From Streptomyces phaeolivaceus (GTDB lineage: Bacteria > Actinomycetota > Actinomycetes > Streptomycetales > Streptomycetaceae), in assembly GCF_009184865.1 (NCBI RefSeq), contig NZ_CP045096.1, positions 6,882,001 through 6,946,000 on the forward strand: a stretch of 64,000 nt of DNA. The letters run 5' to 3'. Every line of letters begins with the position of its first letter. The stretch's first letter is position 1. The position numbers and the translations under genes were made by a program. This document shows positions 7,001 to 16,856 of the stretch, piece after piece. The notes below the pieces were generated by a model. The model saw nothing but the letters and a program-made list of their open reading frames with translations. It did no database searches and had not been told where the DNA came from.

Positions 7001-10000
7001 TCATGCCGTCGCCCCGCGCACCGGCACCCCCATCACCTCCCTCGCGTGGCGGTTCGGGACCATGCCCAGGGTCCAGGCCCGCCAGCCGGTCTCCAGATTG
7101 ATGCCGCGTTCCAGCAGAAGCTCGTACGCCTCGATGTACTCGGTGAGTTTCTCGTCGCGCAGGGGGTGCGCGGTGCGGGAGAGATGGGCCAGGTCCTCCT
7201 GGGCGACGGCGGTGCCGATCTCGACGCCTCCGGGGGCCGCGTAGGGGAGCAGGGTGCACTTCAGGAAGCGGGCCCAGTCCTCGCCGCGGCGGTCGCCGTA
7301 GGACGTGAAGAGGTGGGTCGCCTCCTCGCACAGGGCGAGGGCCTGCGGGGTGCGGGTGTTGCCCGCGTCGACGACCGCCAGTTCCAGGCAGGTCCAGGCC
7401 TCGCCGTGGGCGACGCCGATGCGCTGGAAGTCGGCGCGGGCGTCGACGAGGAGCTGACGGGCGAAGCCGGAGTTGCGCAGCGAGCCGGTCTGCACGGCCC
7501 GCTGGTCACGCGTGACACGGGCCGAGTGGTGGCGGGCGCAGGCCAGCCCGTAGACGTCCCGCATCCGGGAGAACATCGTCCGGGAGCGTTCCAGTTCACG
7601 GACCGCCTGGTCGAGGTTGCCGGTCTCCTCCAGCGCCTGGCCCAGGTAGTAGCCGGACCAGGCCTCGCCGCGGGCGTCCTCGTTGTCGCGGTGCCGGGAG
7701 ACGGCCTGCCGCAGCCCGTCCACGGCGGCCGAGGGGTCGCCGGCGACCAGCCGGGCGCGGGCCAGCTGGGTCATGGACCAGGCCTGACCGCGGGCGTCGC
7801 GGGTACGGCCGAACAGGTCCAGGGCGGTGCGCAGTTCGGTCTCCGCCTGCTGTATCTCGCCCATGCGCAGCAGCAGTTGGCCCAGCTGGAAGTAGGCCCA
7901 GCCCTCGCCGTGCAGGGACTCCTGCTGGCGGTGGATGACCAGGGCGCGGGTCAGCAGGTCCAGGGAGTCGGCCAGATGGGAGCGGTCGCGCTCCACCGCC
8001 GCCAGGGCGTGCATGGTCCACGCGCGGTCGGCCGCCAGCCCGGGGACCGACTGCATCTGCAGCGCCTCCAGCAGCTTGGTCGCCGCCTCGGTCAGATTGC
8101 CCTGGTGGTGCAGGGTGATGCCCAGGGAGCACAGGGCGCGGGCGGCGCCCGCGTCGTGGTTGGTCTCCATGTAGAGGTCGACGACCGAGGCGAGCGTCGT
8201 ACGGGCCTTGTCCAGCTCGCCCAGCTGACGGGCCGCGATACCCGTACGCCACTGGACCGAGCGGGTCAGCAGCCCCTGGTCCACCGACTGGGCCAGCTCG
8301 CTCAGCTCGCCCAGGCGGTAGAGGTCGCCGCGCAGCAGGCAGTAGTCGCACAGGGCGCCGAGGAGGCTCAGGACGGCCGCCTGGTTCACGCCCTCCGCGT
8401 GCCGGAGCGTGGAGGTGATGAAGCTGGTCTCGTCGTCCAGCCAGCGCAGCGCCTCCTCCAGCGACACGAAGCCGTGCTGGCCGAAGCGGTCCGAGCGGGT
8501 CGACATGTTGCCGTCGACCAGGCGCAGCACGGAGTCGGCGAGGTCGGCGTAGGTGACGATCAGCCGTTCCTGCGCGGCCGTGCGCTCGCGCTCCTCCTCC
8601 TCGTCGAGGAGCCGGGCGTGGGCGAAGGCGCGGACCAGGTCGTGCAGCCGGTAGCGGTTGCCGTGGACATGGTCGATCAGGCCGGCGCGGGCGAGCGCGG
8701 TGAGATGGCGGGTCGCCTCCGTCTCGTCGGTGGCGAGGAGGGAGGCCGCGGCGGCGGCGCCCAGGGAGGCGCGGCCCGCCAGCGCAAGCCGGCGCAACAG
8801 CCGGCGCGAGGGCTCCGACTGGTCGGTGTAGCGCAGCCACAGGGCCCGCTCGACCGGCTCGACCGGGCCGTACGCCCCCAGTTCCGTGGCCAGTTGACCC
8901 GGCGTACGCGGGCCGAGGGAGGAGCCGGCGATGCGCAGCGCGAGGGGCAGACCCCCGCACAGCTGCCGGATCCGGGCGACGGACTCGGTGTCGTACGAGC
9001 CGGAGCGCGCCCCCGGTGAAGAGGCCCCGGAGGCTGCCGCCGAGGACCCCGCGGCGCCCGTGGCCGCGCCCGTCGACGCCCGCGCGGACGAGGCCCCCGC
9101 CGACCCTGCCGACAGCACCGAGCCGTCCTGCGCGGCCGTGCTCAGCAGTTCGTGTGTACCGTCCCCGTCGAGCGCCTCGACCGGCAGCTGGTGGACCCAG
9201 GCCGGCAGGTCGGCGGGGAGGGCGAGCGGGGAGCGGGTGGTGACCAGGACGAGGCTGTCGGAGCGTTCGGGGACGAGGGCGCGGACCTGCTCGGGGTCGG
9301 AGGCGTCGTCCAGGACGATCGTCACCGGCACGGCGGCCAGATGCTGGTGGTACAGCTCGCTGAGCCGTTTGACCTGCTGGTCCTGGGAGGTGCGCTCACG
9401 GAAGAGGAGCTGGTCGCGGGGGGCGCCGAGACGATTCAGCAGATGCATCAGCGCGTCCCGGGTGGGCAGCGGGGTCTCCTCCGGGCTGTCGGCGCGCAGA
9501 TCGACCACGCAGGCGCCCCGGAAGTAGTCCCGCAGCTGATGGGTCGCGCGCACCGCGAGAGCGGTACGGCCGGAGCCGGGCGCGCCGTGCAGCACGACGA
9601 CGGTCGGCCGGGTCTCGGTCTCCGCGCGGGACGCCTGCACCCACTGCCGGATCTTCCCCAGCTCCGCCCGGCGGTCCGCGAACCGGTCGTCCGTCTCCGG
9701 GAGTTGGGTGAACGACTGCTCCAGCACGTTCCGCCGCCGGGCCGCCGCGCTCTTGTCGGCGCCGCGCAGCTGGGGCGCCTTCTTCTTCGCGGTGGACGCG
9801 TTCAGCACCCGTTGCTGGTCCAGGAACGGCCGTATCCCGCGCACCTCCAGCGCCGTCAGCCACTGCAGCCGCAGTTGTTCGGGGCCGCCGGGCTGGCCCA
9901 GGGCGCCCGCGCGGTGGTGGTTCGCGGGGACATGGGAGGCGGTCACCTTCAGGACGGTCGCCACGGCGCTCGCGACGCCGACGATCACACCGGTGCTCAC

Positions 10001-10318
10001 GGCGGTGCCGGTGTCGACGCCGAAGGAGAGGTCGGCCACGACCGCCGTGCCGGCGGCGACGGCCGCGACCAGCAGGGGGGTTCCGGAGCCCTCCTTCGCG
10101 TAGCGCTGGCCGAAGGTGAGGCGGCCGGCCTCCGACTCGTCCAGTGCGCGGGTGTACGCCTCGTACTCCTCCGCGGCGTTCTGCGCCATCGTGTCCAGGG
10201 CGGCGCGGGCGCGGCCGAGCAGGACGACGCCGTCCGTACGACCGCCGGACCTGCGGACCTCGTCCTCGACCGCCCGCACCAACAGCCCTTCGGCGTCTGC
10301 CCGGTGGCTGTCCCGCAT
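7001..10318 (-). CDS. Membrane-associated STAND/NB-ARC ATPase with TPR repeats
   Basis: 1105 residues from ATG 10318 (GGGGGA nine bases upstream). Residues 1-75 are alpha-helical; about 81-125 hold two hydrophobic segments (LLVAAVAAGTAVVA and VIVGVASAVATVLKV). Walker A GAPGSGRT is at 245-252, Walker B VTIVLDDASD at 332-341, and LVTTRS follows as the sensor. A Gly/Ala/Ser-rich linker lies near 395-455, then a winged-helix region, then many TPRs from roughly residue 600 to the end (DKARTTLASVVDLYMETN, LTEAATKLLEALQMQ). It resembles AfsR-type signal-transduction ATPases but lacks the N-terminal SARP DNA-binding domain. The likely role is a ligand-triggered oligomerising switch; the input and output are unknown. 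A serine recombinase gene is divergent. Confidence 0.88.
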   Translation of the reverse strand: MRDSHRADAEGLLVRAVEDEVRRSGGRTDGVVLLGRARAALDTMAQNAAEEYEAYTRALDESEAGRLTFGQRYAKEGSGTPLLVAAVAAGTAVVADLSFGVDTGTAVSTGVIVGVASAVATVLKVTASHVPANHHRAGALGQPGGPEQLRLQWLTALEVRGIRPFLDQQRVLNASTAKKKAPQLRGADKSAAARRRNVLEQSFTQLPETDDRFADRRAELGKIRQWVQASRAETETRPTVVVLHGAPGSGRTALAVRATHQLRDYFRGACVVDLRADSPEETPLPTRDALMHLLNRLGAPRDQLLFRERTSQDQQVKRLSELYHQHLAAVPVTIVLDDASDPEQVRALVPERSDSLVLVTTRSPLALPADLPAWVHQLPVEALDGDGTHELLSTAAQDGSVLSAGSAGASSARASTGAATGAAGSSAAASGASSPGARSGSYDTESVARIRQLCGGLPLALRIAGSSLGPRTPGQLATELGAYGPVEPVERALWLRYTDQSEPSRRLLRRLALAGRASLGAAAAASLLATDETEATRHLTALARAGLIDHVHGNRYRLHDLVRAFAHARLLDEEEERERTAAQERLIVTYADLADSVLRLVDGNMSTRSDRFGQHGFVSLEEALRWLDDETSFITSTLRHAEGVNQAAVLSLLGALCDYCLLRGDLYRLGELSELAQSVDQGLLTRSVQWRTGIAARQLGELDKARTTLASVVDLYMETNHDAGAARALCSLGITLHHQGNLTEAATKLLEALQMQSVPGLAADRAWTMHALAAVERDRSHLADSLDLLTRALVIHRQQESLHGEGWAYFQLGQLLLRMGEIQQAETELRTALDLFGRTRDARGQAWSMTQLARARLVAGDPSAAVDGLRQAVSRHRDNEDARGEAWSGYYLGQALEETGNLDQAVRELERSRTMFSRMRDVYGLACARHHSARVTRDQRAVQTGSLRNSGFARQLLVDARADFQRIGVAHGEAWTCLELAVVDAGNTRTPQALALCEEATHLFTSYGDRRGEDWARFLKCTLLPYAAPGGVEIGTAVAQEDLAHLSRTAHPLRDEKLTEYIEAYELLLERGINLETGWRAWTLGMVPNRHAREVMGVPVRGATA

Positions 10319-10617
10319 CACACGTCCCCCTTCGCCGAAACGGCTTTCCCCGGCCAGTGTGGAGCGATTGGGGCGCGTTAGCGAGAGGGCGTGGATCAGC
10401 CGGGGGGCGCATGCGCGGGCGCATTCGAGTTCATGACGGCCCATGGGTCCGCCTGACGCTTGCGAGTCCATGGCGCGCCACGGGATCTGCAACCAGCTAG
10501 GGGTGGCTCCGCCAGCTGTTCGGTCAACAGTCAGTAGATCGTGCTGCATTTGAGGAAAATAGATAACAAAGGTCTATTCATTCCGTAGCATCTGCCCTGA
10601 AACCGGAAGGAGTTGGC
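10319..10617. other. Intergenic region between divergent STAND and recombinase genes
   Basis: 299 bp containing both promoters. The half next to the recombinase is unusually AT-rich for this genome (around 10540-10595), consistent with imported DNA or a promoter. No clear attachment-site core or inverted repeat could be assigned by eye. Confidence 0.4.
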
Positions 10618-12252
10618 GTGCGCGAGGATCACACGACACTGGGCGGACTGGGGCTCAGCCAGGACGAACTGGTGATACTGGGACTGGACAAGCCTGCGAC
10701 CGCCGAACCGGCCGGACTTGTGGACGCCTACCTGCGACGCAGTAACAAGACGGAAGACCTGACTACTCTCCGAGGGCACTTGCGAGACGTGGTGCGCTGG
10801 GCGCAGGCGAATGAACTCCAGGTCCGGCACGTCTGGTTCGAACAGCTCTCGGCGTCGAAGACCCATGTACGTCGGCGGGAGTTCGAGAAGGCCACGCAAG
10901 CCGTCATGGATGGCAAGGTGAAGACGCTCTGTGTGTGGAGGGCCGACCGTTTCGACCGACGTGGCATGGGGGCAGTGGGTCGAATCCTGGACGAGTTCGA
11001 CCGTCGGCAAGCGCGGCTGGTGTCAGTTTCCGAGGGGCTCGACTCATCGCAGGGGGGACGTATCGTCTTCGCCATCCTGAGTGAACGCGCCAGGGACGAA
11101 GCGAAGGACATCGCGAAGCGGGTCAAGAGCGGCCATGACTCGCACAAGGCGGAAGGTCGACGTGGAACGGGTAGACCACCTTTCGGCCTCCGCAGTGAGC
11201 CGGGAAGTGGCAAGGTCGAACCTCACCCGGATGAGTACCCCACGGCTCGCAGGCTCGCCGACCTGATGCTCGACATGAAGACGACCAAGGACACAGCGCA
11301 CAGGCTCAATGAGGAAGGACATCGCACCCGGAGCGGAGCCACGTGGTCGCCCACGGCGGTGAGCAAGCTCGCTCAGTCCCCGCTCTTCGCGGGCATGGTC
11401 CCGGTTCGGCGGCGCAAGACGGACGAAGACGGCAACCTCCTGGACAGATGGGAGGGGTACGGAGAACCTCTGCGTGACCACCAGGGCGAGATCGTCATGT
11501 GCGGCACGGGGGTGGTTGCCCCGGACGAGTGGTTCAAGATCAAGGCACTCATTGGTGAGCGGACCGATGAACGCTGGGCGAAGGGCAAGCCGGCAGCGAA
11601 GTACCTGGGGACGGGGAGCTACCGGTGCGGTCGGATGCGGGACAAGAAGGGCGTGGGGGAATTGGAGCCGTGCGGTGGCCCGATGAGCCACCGAGGGGGG
11701 CGTTACCGGTGTGAGGTTCGACAGACGCGTGGGAAGTCGGTTTGTCAAGGTGTCGTGACCCTCGCGGACCGCATCGACCACGCGGTTGGGCAAGCGTGGA
11801 TCAAACACGTCACCGCCCTTGCGCCCGATTCCCCGGTCGTCATCGAGATGGCACGTCGATGGCTTGCCTTCGCGGATCCGGAGAGGCAAGCGAGGAAGGA
11901 AGAGGCTCTGAGGGCGCTTGAGGCTGCTCGTGAGCGCGTGAAGAAGCTCGAAGAGGACTTCTACGTCTACGGGAAGATGGACGAAGGTCGCTTCGACGTA
12001 CTGAGCGACGGCCAACGTACCTTCATCGAGAGCACGACCGCCGCTTTGGAGACTCTGGACGCTGAGGCCGATCTCGCCCCGCTCTTGGGGATCGAGAATC
12101 TGCGGGAAACGTGGGAGGTGGCGGACACGGCGCACAAGCGCAGGCTGTTGCAGTGCGCTCTTGGGGAGAAGGCCATCACTGTCGGGCCAGCAGCCCGACG
12201 GGGGGATCACACGCCCATTCTTGAGCGGCTTGAGTTCGACTGGATCTCGTAG
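10618..12252 (+). CDS. Large serine recombinase (site-specific integrase), apparently without cargo
   Basis: 544 residues from GTG 10618 (AAGGAG upstream). The catalytic serine is S42 in AYLRRSNKTED, followed by the resolvase-core WRADRFDRR (107-115) and the E-helix region ILSERARDEAKDIAKR. The recombinase domain follows (LNEEGHRTRSGATWSPTAVS), then a zinc-ribbon with four cysteines (YRCGRM, EPCGG, YRCEVR, SVCQG), then a coiled coil (ALEAARERVKKLEEDFY). It should integrate and excise DNA between attP and attB. Lower third-position GC than its neighbours marks it as acquired. No excisionase, replication or transfer genes are nearby. Confidence 0.95.
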   Translation: MREDHTTLGGLGLSQDELVILGLDKPATAEPAGLVDAYLRRSNKTEDLTTLRGHLRDVVRWAQANELQVRHVWFEQLSASKTHVRRREFEKATQAVMDGKVKTLCVWRADRFDRRGMGAVGRILDEFDRRQARLVSVSEGLDSSQGGRIVFAILSERARDEAKDIAKRVKSGHDSHKAEGRRGTGRPPFGLRSEPGSGKVEPHPDEYPTARRLADLMLDMKTTKDTAHRLNEEGHRTRSGATWSPTAVSKLAQSPLFAGMVPVRRRKTDEDGNLLDRWEGYGEPLRDHQGEIVMCGTGVVAPDEWFKIKALIGERTDERWAKGKPAAKYLGTGSYRCGRMRDKKGVGELEPCGGPMSHRGGRYRCEVRQTRGKSVCQGVVTLADRIDHAVGQAWIKHVTALAPDSPVVIEMARRWLAFADPERQARKEEALRALEAARERVKKLEEDFYVYGKMDEGRFDVLSDGQRTFIESTTAALETLDAEADLAPLLGIENLRETWEVADTAHKRRLLQCALGEKAITVGPAARRGDHTPILERLEFDWIS

Positions 12253-12335
12253 CAGCACGCGGTCGCCTCTGGTGGGCTGACTGTGTACGAGTGCATCTGG
12301 CGGTTGGGCCGCGGCGAGGGTTCCGTGGGGGACGT

Positions 12336-12539
12336 TCACACACCCTGGGGACTGGGAACTTCGACCACTGTCCTGGGGACGGCTGCCAGGCGCAGGCCGA
12401 CCTTCACGAGTATCCAACCAAGTCGCGTACGCATGCCCTGGGGGCGCCGGACTTTGGCGGCGAGACGGTATGCGTCGGCTTCGGCACGTAATTCTGCTGC
12501 GCGGATTTGGTGCAGGGCGAGGTGGGTCTCGGGGTGCAT
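12336..12539 (-). CDS. Small conserved hypothetical protein
   Basis: 67 residues, MHPETHLALHQIRAAELRAE then a basic middle and a hydrophobic stretch RLGWILVKVGLRLAAVP. Amphipathic and possibly membrane-peripheral. The same short protein commonly accompanies ArsR-like regulators in streptomycetes (my recollection). It starts 11 bp after the regulator gene, so it is probably cotranscribed. Function unknown. Confidence 0.65.
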   Translation of the reverse strand: MHPETHLALHQIRAAELRAEADAYRLAAKVRRPQGMRTRLGWILVKVGLRLAAVPRTVVEVPSPQGV

Positions 12540-12549
12540 CGGAGGCCTC

Positions 12550-13134
12550 TCAGTCCGTGTGCGTGGGGATGACGTGTGTGTGAACGCGCACCTGCTCCGT
12601 GTTTGGGGTGCTGTTGTCGGGAGAGGACGTGCGGTAGCTCTCCACGAGGTCGTGCATCTTGTTGATGAGTTCGAGGGCGAGGTCGGGAGTGAGGCTCAGC
12701 GTCCAGTCACTCATGTCCGAGGAGCGGTTCCACGCCTTGGACCAGTCGTCGCGCGTGCCGAGCCATGTCGCCAGCTCCTGGGTGTGATGGTTCGCGACCT
12801 CGTGCAGGAACAGGTCGGCGGCTCCGCGTACTTCGGGGTTCTGGTTCTTGAGCAGCGCCTCGTCGAAACGCACGCCCATATGGACCGCTCGCCACCACCG
12901 CTCCCGCCCCTTACCGTGCTCGGGAGCGTCCTCAACGAAGCCGTGCGAGGCGAGTTGGCGCAGGTGGTAGCTGGTGGCACCGCTGGACTCGCCCAGCTTT
13001 GACGCCAGTTGCGACGCGGTGGCCGGTCCGCCGTGCCGCAGTTCCTTCAGTAGCCGCATGCGCAGCGGATGTGCGAGCCCACGCAACGAGCGGGCGTCGA
13101 GACTGTGAACCTGTGGGCCCTGCTCCTCGTTCAT
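12550..13134 (-). CDS. ArsR/helix-turn-helix family transcriptional regulator
   Basis: 194 residues from ATG 13134. The winged helix occupies about 15-85: RGLAHPLRMRLLKELRHGGP, SQLASKLGESSGATSYHLRQ (recognition helix), then the wing KGRERWWRAV. The C-terminal helical domain probably dimerises or senses a ligand; no metal-binding cysteine pair (CxC) is present. An elaborate set of inverted repeats lies immediately upstream at 13139-13184 and is the likely autoregulatory operator. The divergent DUF255 gene starts 190 bp away and may be co-regulated. Confidence 0.88.
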   Translation of the reverse strand: MNEEQGPQVHSLDARSLRGLAHPLRMRLLKELRHGGPATASQLASKLGESSGATSYHLRQLASHGFVEDAPEHGKGRERWWRAVHMGVRFDEALLKNQNPEVRGAADLFLHEVANHHTQELATWLGTRDDWSKAWNRSSDMSDWTLSLTPDLALELINKMHDLVESYRTSSPDNSTPNTEQVRVHTHVIPTHTD

Positions 13135-13138
13135 ACAC

Positions 13139-13184
13139 GCAAAGATAGCTTTGCATAGAAAGTGTTGCAATGCTTTCTTTGCAA
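13139..13184. promoter_or_regulatory. Operator cluster for the ArsR-like regulator
   Basis: Two inverted repeats abut. GCAAAG-atag-CTTTGC (13139-13154) is perfect. TTGCATAGAAAG (13151-13162) and CTTTCTTTGCAA (13173-13184) form 12-bp arms with one mismatch around a 10-bp spacer. The half-site GCAAAG/CTTTGC therefore recurs three times within 46 bp directly upstream of the regulator start (13134), in otherwise GC-rich DNA. Strong candidate for cooperative autorepression. Confidence 0.75.
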
Positions 13185-13322
13185 GTGGTCCTGTGTGGTG
13201 GGTCGAGCCCTGCGGGGCACGATGGAGTCACGGTCCACCGGCTGTGGTTCTGGCAGGGCTCCGTTGCGCGCCCTCCTCGTGGCATGTAGGCGGCGCCTTG
13301 CGGGGTGCGTAAGGATGAGGGC

Positions 13323-15380
13323 ATGTCCAACCGACTCGCGCACGCCACATCCCCGTACCTCCTCCAGCATGCGGACAACCCGGTCGACTGGCGTCCGTGG
13401 GAGCCCGCTGCCTTCGAGGAGGCTCGGCGGCGTGATGTTCCCGTTTTCCTGAGCGTGGGATACAGCGCTTGCCACTGGTGTCACGTCATGGCGAAGGAGT
13501 CCTTCGAGGACGAGGGCACCGCCGCGTACCTGAACGAGCACTTCGTCAGCGTGAAGGTCGACCGTGAGGAGCGTCCTGATGTGGACGCTGTCTATATGGA
13601 GGCCGTGCAGGCCGCGACCGGCCAGGGCGGCTGGCCCATGTCGGTGTTCATGACGCCGGAGGGGGAACCGTTCTACTTCGGCACCTACTTCCCGCCCGGG
13701 CCTCGTCAGGGCATGCCGTCCTTCCGTCAGGTGCTCGAAGGCGTCCATCACGCGTGGTCGAGTCGGCGGCAAGAGGTGGCGGACGTGGCGGTGAAGATCA
13801 CGAGGGATCTTGCTGAGCGTGCGCTGGGCGCCGGGTCTGACGGATTGCCCTCCGGGGAGACCCAGTCTCAGGCGCTCCTGCAGTTGACCCGGGACGTCGA
13901 CTCCACGAGCGGCTGGTTCAAGGGGAACACCAAGTTCCCCCCGTCGATGGTGGTCGAATTCCTGTTGCGCCACCACGCGCGAACGGGTTCCGTGGCGGCG
14001 GGGGAAATGGCTGAAGGGCTGTGCGGCGCGATGGCGCGTTCGAGTCTGTACGACCAGGTTGGGGGCGGCTTTCACCGGTACGTCCTCCTGGCGCGCACCG
14101 ATGGACCTCTGGTACCCCACTTCGAGAAGATGCTCTACGACAACGCCCTGCTCTGCCGGGTCTACGCCCACCTCTGGCGCGCCACCGGCTCCGAGCCGGC
14201 CCGCCGCGTGGCCCTGGAGACCGCCGACTTCATGGTCCGTGAACTGCGCACGAACGAGGGCGGGTTCGCCTCCGCGCTGGACGCCGACAGTGATGACGGG
14301 AGCGGTTCCGGCAGGCATGTCGAGGGCGCCTACTACGTCTGGACGCCCGAGCAGCTGACCGAGGTGCTCGGCGAGGAGGACGCACGGCTCGCCGCGCACT
14401 ACTTCGGCGTCACGGAGGAGGGCACCTTCGAGGAGGGCGCGTCCGTGCTGCAACTGCCGCAGCACGAGGGCGTGTTCGACGCCGAGCGGATCGAGTCGGT
14501 CAAGGAGCGGCTGAACGCGGCCCGTTCGCGACGTCCCGCCCCCGGCCGGGACGACAAGGTGGTGGCCGCCTGGAACGGGCTCGCCGTCGCCGCGCTGGCC
14601 GAGACCGGCGCCTACTTCGACCGCCCCGACCTGGTGGACGCCGCCATCGCCGCCGCCGACCTCCTCGTACGGCTGCATCTGGACGAGAAGGCGCGGCTCG
14701 CGCGGACCAGCAAGGACGGGCGAGTGGGGGCCAACTCGGGGGTGCTGGAGGACTACGCGGACGTCGCCGAGGGGTTCCTGGCGCTGGCGTCGGTCACAGG
14801 GGAGGGGGTGTGGCTGGAGTTCGCCGGGTTCCTGCTCGACCATGTGCTCGCCCGGTTCGTGGACGAGGAGTCCGGGGCGCTCTACGACACGGCCGTGGAC
14901 GCGGAGAAGCTGATCCGGCGCCCGCAGGATCCGACCGACAACGCCACGCCGTCCGGGTGGAGCGCGGCGGCGGGAGCGCTGCTGAGCTATGCCGCGCACA
15001 CCGGCTCCGAGCCCCATCGGAGCGCCGCCGAGCGGGCGTTGGGCGTGGTGAAGGCGCTGGGGCCGCGTGCGCCGAGGTTCATCGGGTGGGGGCTCGCGAC
15101 CGCCGAGGCGCTGCTCGACGGGCCGCGCGAGGTGGCGGTCGTCGGACCCGAGGGGCACCCGGGGACGGCGGAGTTGCATCGGGCGGCGCTGCTGGGGACC
15201 GCGCCGGGTGCGGTGGTGGCCGTCGGGCCCGCGGGCGGTGACGAGCTGCCGCTGCTGGCCGACCGTCCGCTCGTCGGCGGTGAACCGACCGCGTATGTCT
15301 GCCGTAATTTCACATGTGATGCTCCGACGACCGATATCGACCGGTTGCGTTCGACCCTCGGAACGGCTTCGTCCGGCTGA
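13323..15380 (+). CDS. DUF255 thioredoxin-domain protein (YyaL/SSP411 family)
   Basis: 685 residues from ATG 13323 (AAGGATGAGG upstream). The N-terminal thioredoxin-like domain has the family opening [20 protein letters not shown] and the motif [16 protein letters not shown] with a CxxC-type CHWC site. The C-terminal two-thirds is an (alpha/alpha)6 barrel resembling N-acylglucosamine epimerases ([28 protein letters not shown]). Family members are widespread and cytosolic, but their biochemical role is not established. Divergent from the ArsR-like regulator. Confidence 0.93.
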   Translation: MSNRLAHATSPYLLQHADNPVDWRPWEPAAFEEARRRDVPVFLSVGYSACHWCHVMAKESFEDEGTAAYLNEHFVSVKVDREERPDVDAVYMEAVQAATGQGGWPMSVFMTPEGEPFYFGTYFPPGPRQGMPSFRQVLEGVHHAWSSRRQEVADVAVKITRDLAERALGAGSDGLPSGETQSQALLQLTRDVDSTSGWFKGNTKFPPSMVVEFLLRHHARTGSVAAGEMAEGLCGAMARSSLYDQVGGGFHRYVLLARTDGPLVPHFEKMLYDNALLCRVYAHLWRATGSEPARRVALETADFMVRELRTNEGGFASALDADSDDGSGSGRHVEGAYYVWTPEQLTEVLGEEDARLAAHYFGVTEEGTFEEGASVLQLPQHEGVFDAERIESVKERLNAARSRRPAPGRDDKVVAAWNGLAVAALAETGAYFDRPDLVDAAIAAADLLVRLHLDEKARLARTSKDGRVGANSGVLEDYADVAEGFLALASVTGEGVWLEFAGFLLDHVLARFVDEESGALYDTAVDAEKLIRRPQDPTDNATPSGWSAAAGALLSYAAHTGSEPHRSAAERALGVVKALGPRAPRFIGWGLATAEALLDGPREVAVVGPEGHPGTAELHRAALLGTAPGAVVAVGPAGGDELPLLADRPLVGGEPTAYVCRNFTCDAPTTDIDRLRSTLGTASSG

Positions 15381-15593
15381 AAGTCGCCGGTCAGGGACCG
15401 GGGCAAGGGTGCACAACTGACCGGAAACGGCATGGTGTGTGGACACGTCCGATTAGATGTTCTACCGAACGGAAACACGCTTTTTATCGGAAGGGTCCCC
15501 AGGGTTCACAGTTTCCCCCTAGTCTCTCCACAGTGACGCGTCGGGAGTAACTCCCGCCGCGACAGGGGGTATTGGGATCCGGGGGGATCTATT
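15381..15593. other. Promoter region of the surface-glycan operon
   Basis: 213 bp upstream of the QxxRW synthase gene. It contains an AT-rich patch (15449-15490) and GGGGGG at 15580-15586 serving as the ribosome-binding site for the TTG start. The inverted repeat GCGTCGGGAGT...ACTCCCGCCGC (about 15538-15560) could be an operator or attenuator; this is weak. Confidence 0.35.
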
Positions 15594-16856
15594 TTGCTGA
15601 CGTCTGTCTTCATAGCCGTCGTCTCGCTTGCCTTGTTCTGGATGGCGGCTTTCACCTTGTGGTGGCAGATGCACGCGTGGCGAACGCCCGAAGTGCTGGC
15701 CTCCACCCGCTTCAGCAGACCGGACGGCGACGAGCATGTGTCGTTCTCACTGCTGCTGCCGGCACGCCATGAACAGGCCGTGCTGGACCACACCATCCAA
15801 CGACTGCTCGAATCCAGCCACGACGACTTCGAGATCATCGTGATCGTCGGGCACGACGACCCGGAGACCACCGAGGTGGCCCGCGCCGCCGAGGAGCGCG
15901 ATCCGAGGGTCCGCGTGGTGGTCGACCACCACGAGAAGAAGAACAAGCCGAAGGCCATGAACACGGCGCTGCCGCACTGCCGCGGCGATGTCGTCGGGGT
16001 CTTCGACGCCGAGGACCAGGTCCATCCCGAGCTGCTCACCCATGTCGACCACGCCTTCCGCACCACCGGCGCGGACGTCGTCCAGGGCGGAGTGCAGCTG
16101 ATCAACTTCCACTCCAGCTGGTACAGCCTGCGCAACTGCCTGGAGTACTTCTTCTGGTTCCGGTCCCGGCTGCATCTGCACGCCCAGAAGGGGTTCATCC
16201 CGCTCGGCGGGAACACCGTCTTCGTCCGCACCGACGTCCTGCGCACGGCCGACGGCTGGGACCCCAACTGCCTCGCCGAGGACTGCGACCTGGGCGTACG
16301 CCTGTCCAGCGTCGGCAAGAAGGTCGTCGTCGCCTACGACTCCGACATGGTGACCCGGGAGGAGACCCCCGGCAGCCTGATGTCCCTGATGAAGCAGCGC
16401 ACCCGCTGGAACCAGGGCTTCCTCCAGGTCTACCGGAAGAAGGACTGGAAGCAACTGCCCGGCTTGCGGCAGCGGTTGCTGGCCCGCTACACCCTGATGA
16501 CGCCGTATCTCCAGGCGATCTCCGGCGTGATCATCCCGCTCAACGTGGCCATCGCGCTCTTCCTCGACGTCCCCGTCGGCGTCGCCTTCATCACCTTCCT
16601 GCCGGCCGTCACCGCCCTCGTCACCTTCGTGTTCGAGCTGGTCGGACTGCACGACTTCGGCAAGCAGTACGGCCTGCGCGTCAGGTTCGTGCACTACGCC
16701 AAGCTCGTCGTGGGCGGCCCCTTCTATCAGGTGCTCCTCGCCTTCGCCGCCGTGCGCGCCGTCTGGCGTGAGCAACGCGGCCGCAACGACTGGGAGTTGA
16801 CCAGTCACGTCGGCGCACATCTCGCGAACGTGAACCGAGAGGACGTTCCTGCGTGA
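15594..16856 (+). CDS. Processive glycosyltransferase family 2 (QxxRW synthase type)
   Basis: 420 residues from TTG 15594. An N-terminal membrane helix (VFIAVVSLALFWMAAFTLWW) precedes a GT2 domain with the inverting-synthase set: HDDPE, DxD-like FDAEDQVHPE (about 137-146), the base motif AEDCDLGVRL, and QRTRWNQGF (QxxRW). Three to four C-terminal membrane helices follow. Such enzymes (cellulose, chitin, hyaluronan or PNAG synthases) extend a beta-linked polymer and pass it through the membrane. It is the first of four coupled genes, overlapping the next by GTGA. The polymer is not predictable. Confidence 0.9.
   Translation: MLTSVFIAVVSLALFWMAAFTLWWQMHAWRTPEVLASTRFSRPDGDEHVSFSLLLPARHEQAVLDHTIQRLLESSHDDFEIIVIVGHDDPETTEVARAAEERDPRVRVVVDHHEKKNKPKAMNTALPHCRGDVVGVFDAEDQVHPELLTHVDHAFRTTGADVVQGGVQLINFHSSWYSLRNCLEYFFWFRSRLHLHAQKGFIPLGGNTVFVRTDVLRTADGWDPNCLAEDCDLGVRLSSVGKKVVVAYDSDMVTREETPGSLMSLMKQRTRWNQGFLQVYRKKDWKQLPGLRQRLLARYTLMTPYLQAISGVIIPLNVAIALFLDVPVGVAFITFLPAVTALVTFVFELVGLHDFGKQYGLRVRFVHYAKLVVGGPFYQVLLAFAAVRAVWREQRGRNDWELTSHVGAHLANVNREDVPA

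Noticed and set aside
10430..10510. tRNA fragment or att core next to the integrase
   Set aside because: No tRNA arm pairing could be drawn and no duplicate of this sequence was found at the other side of the gene.
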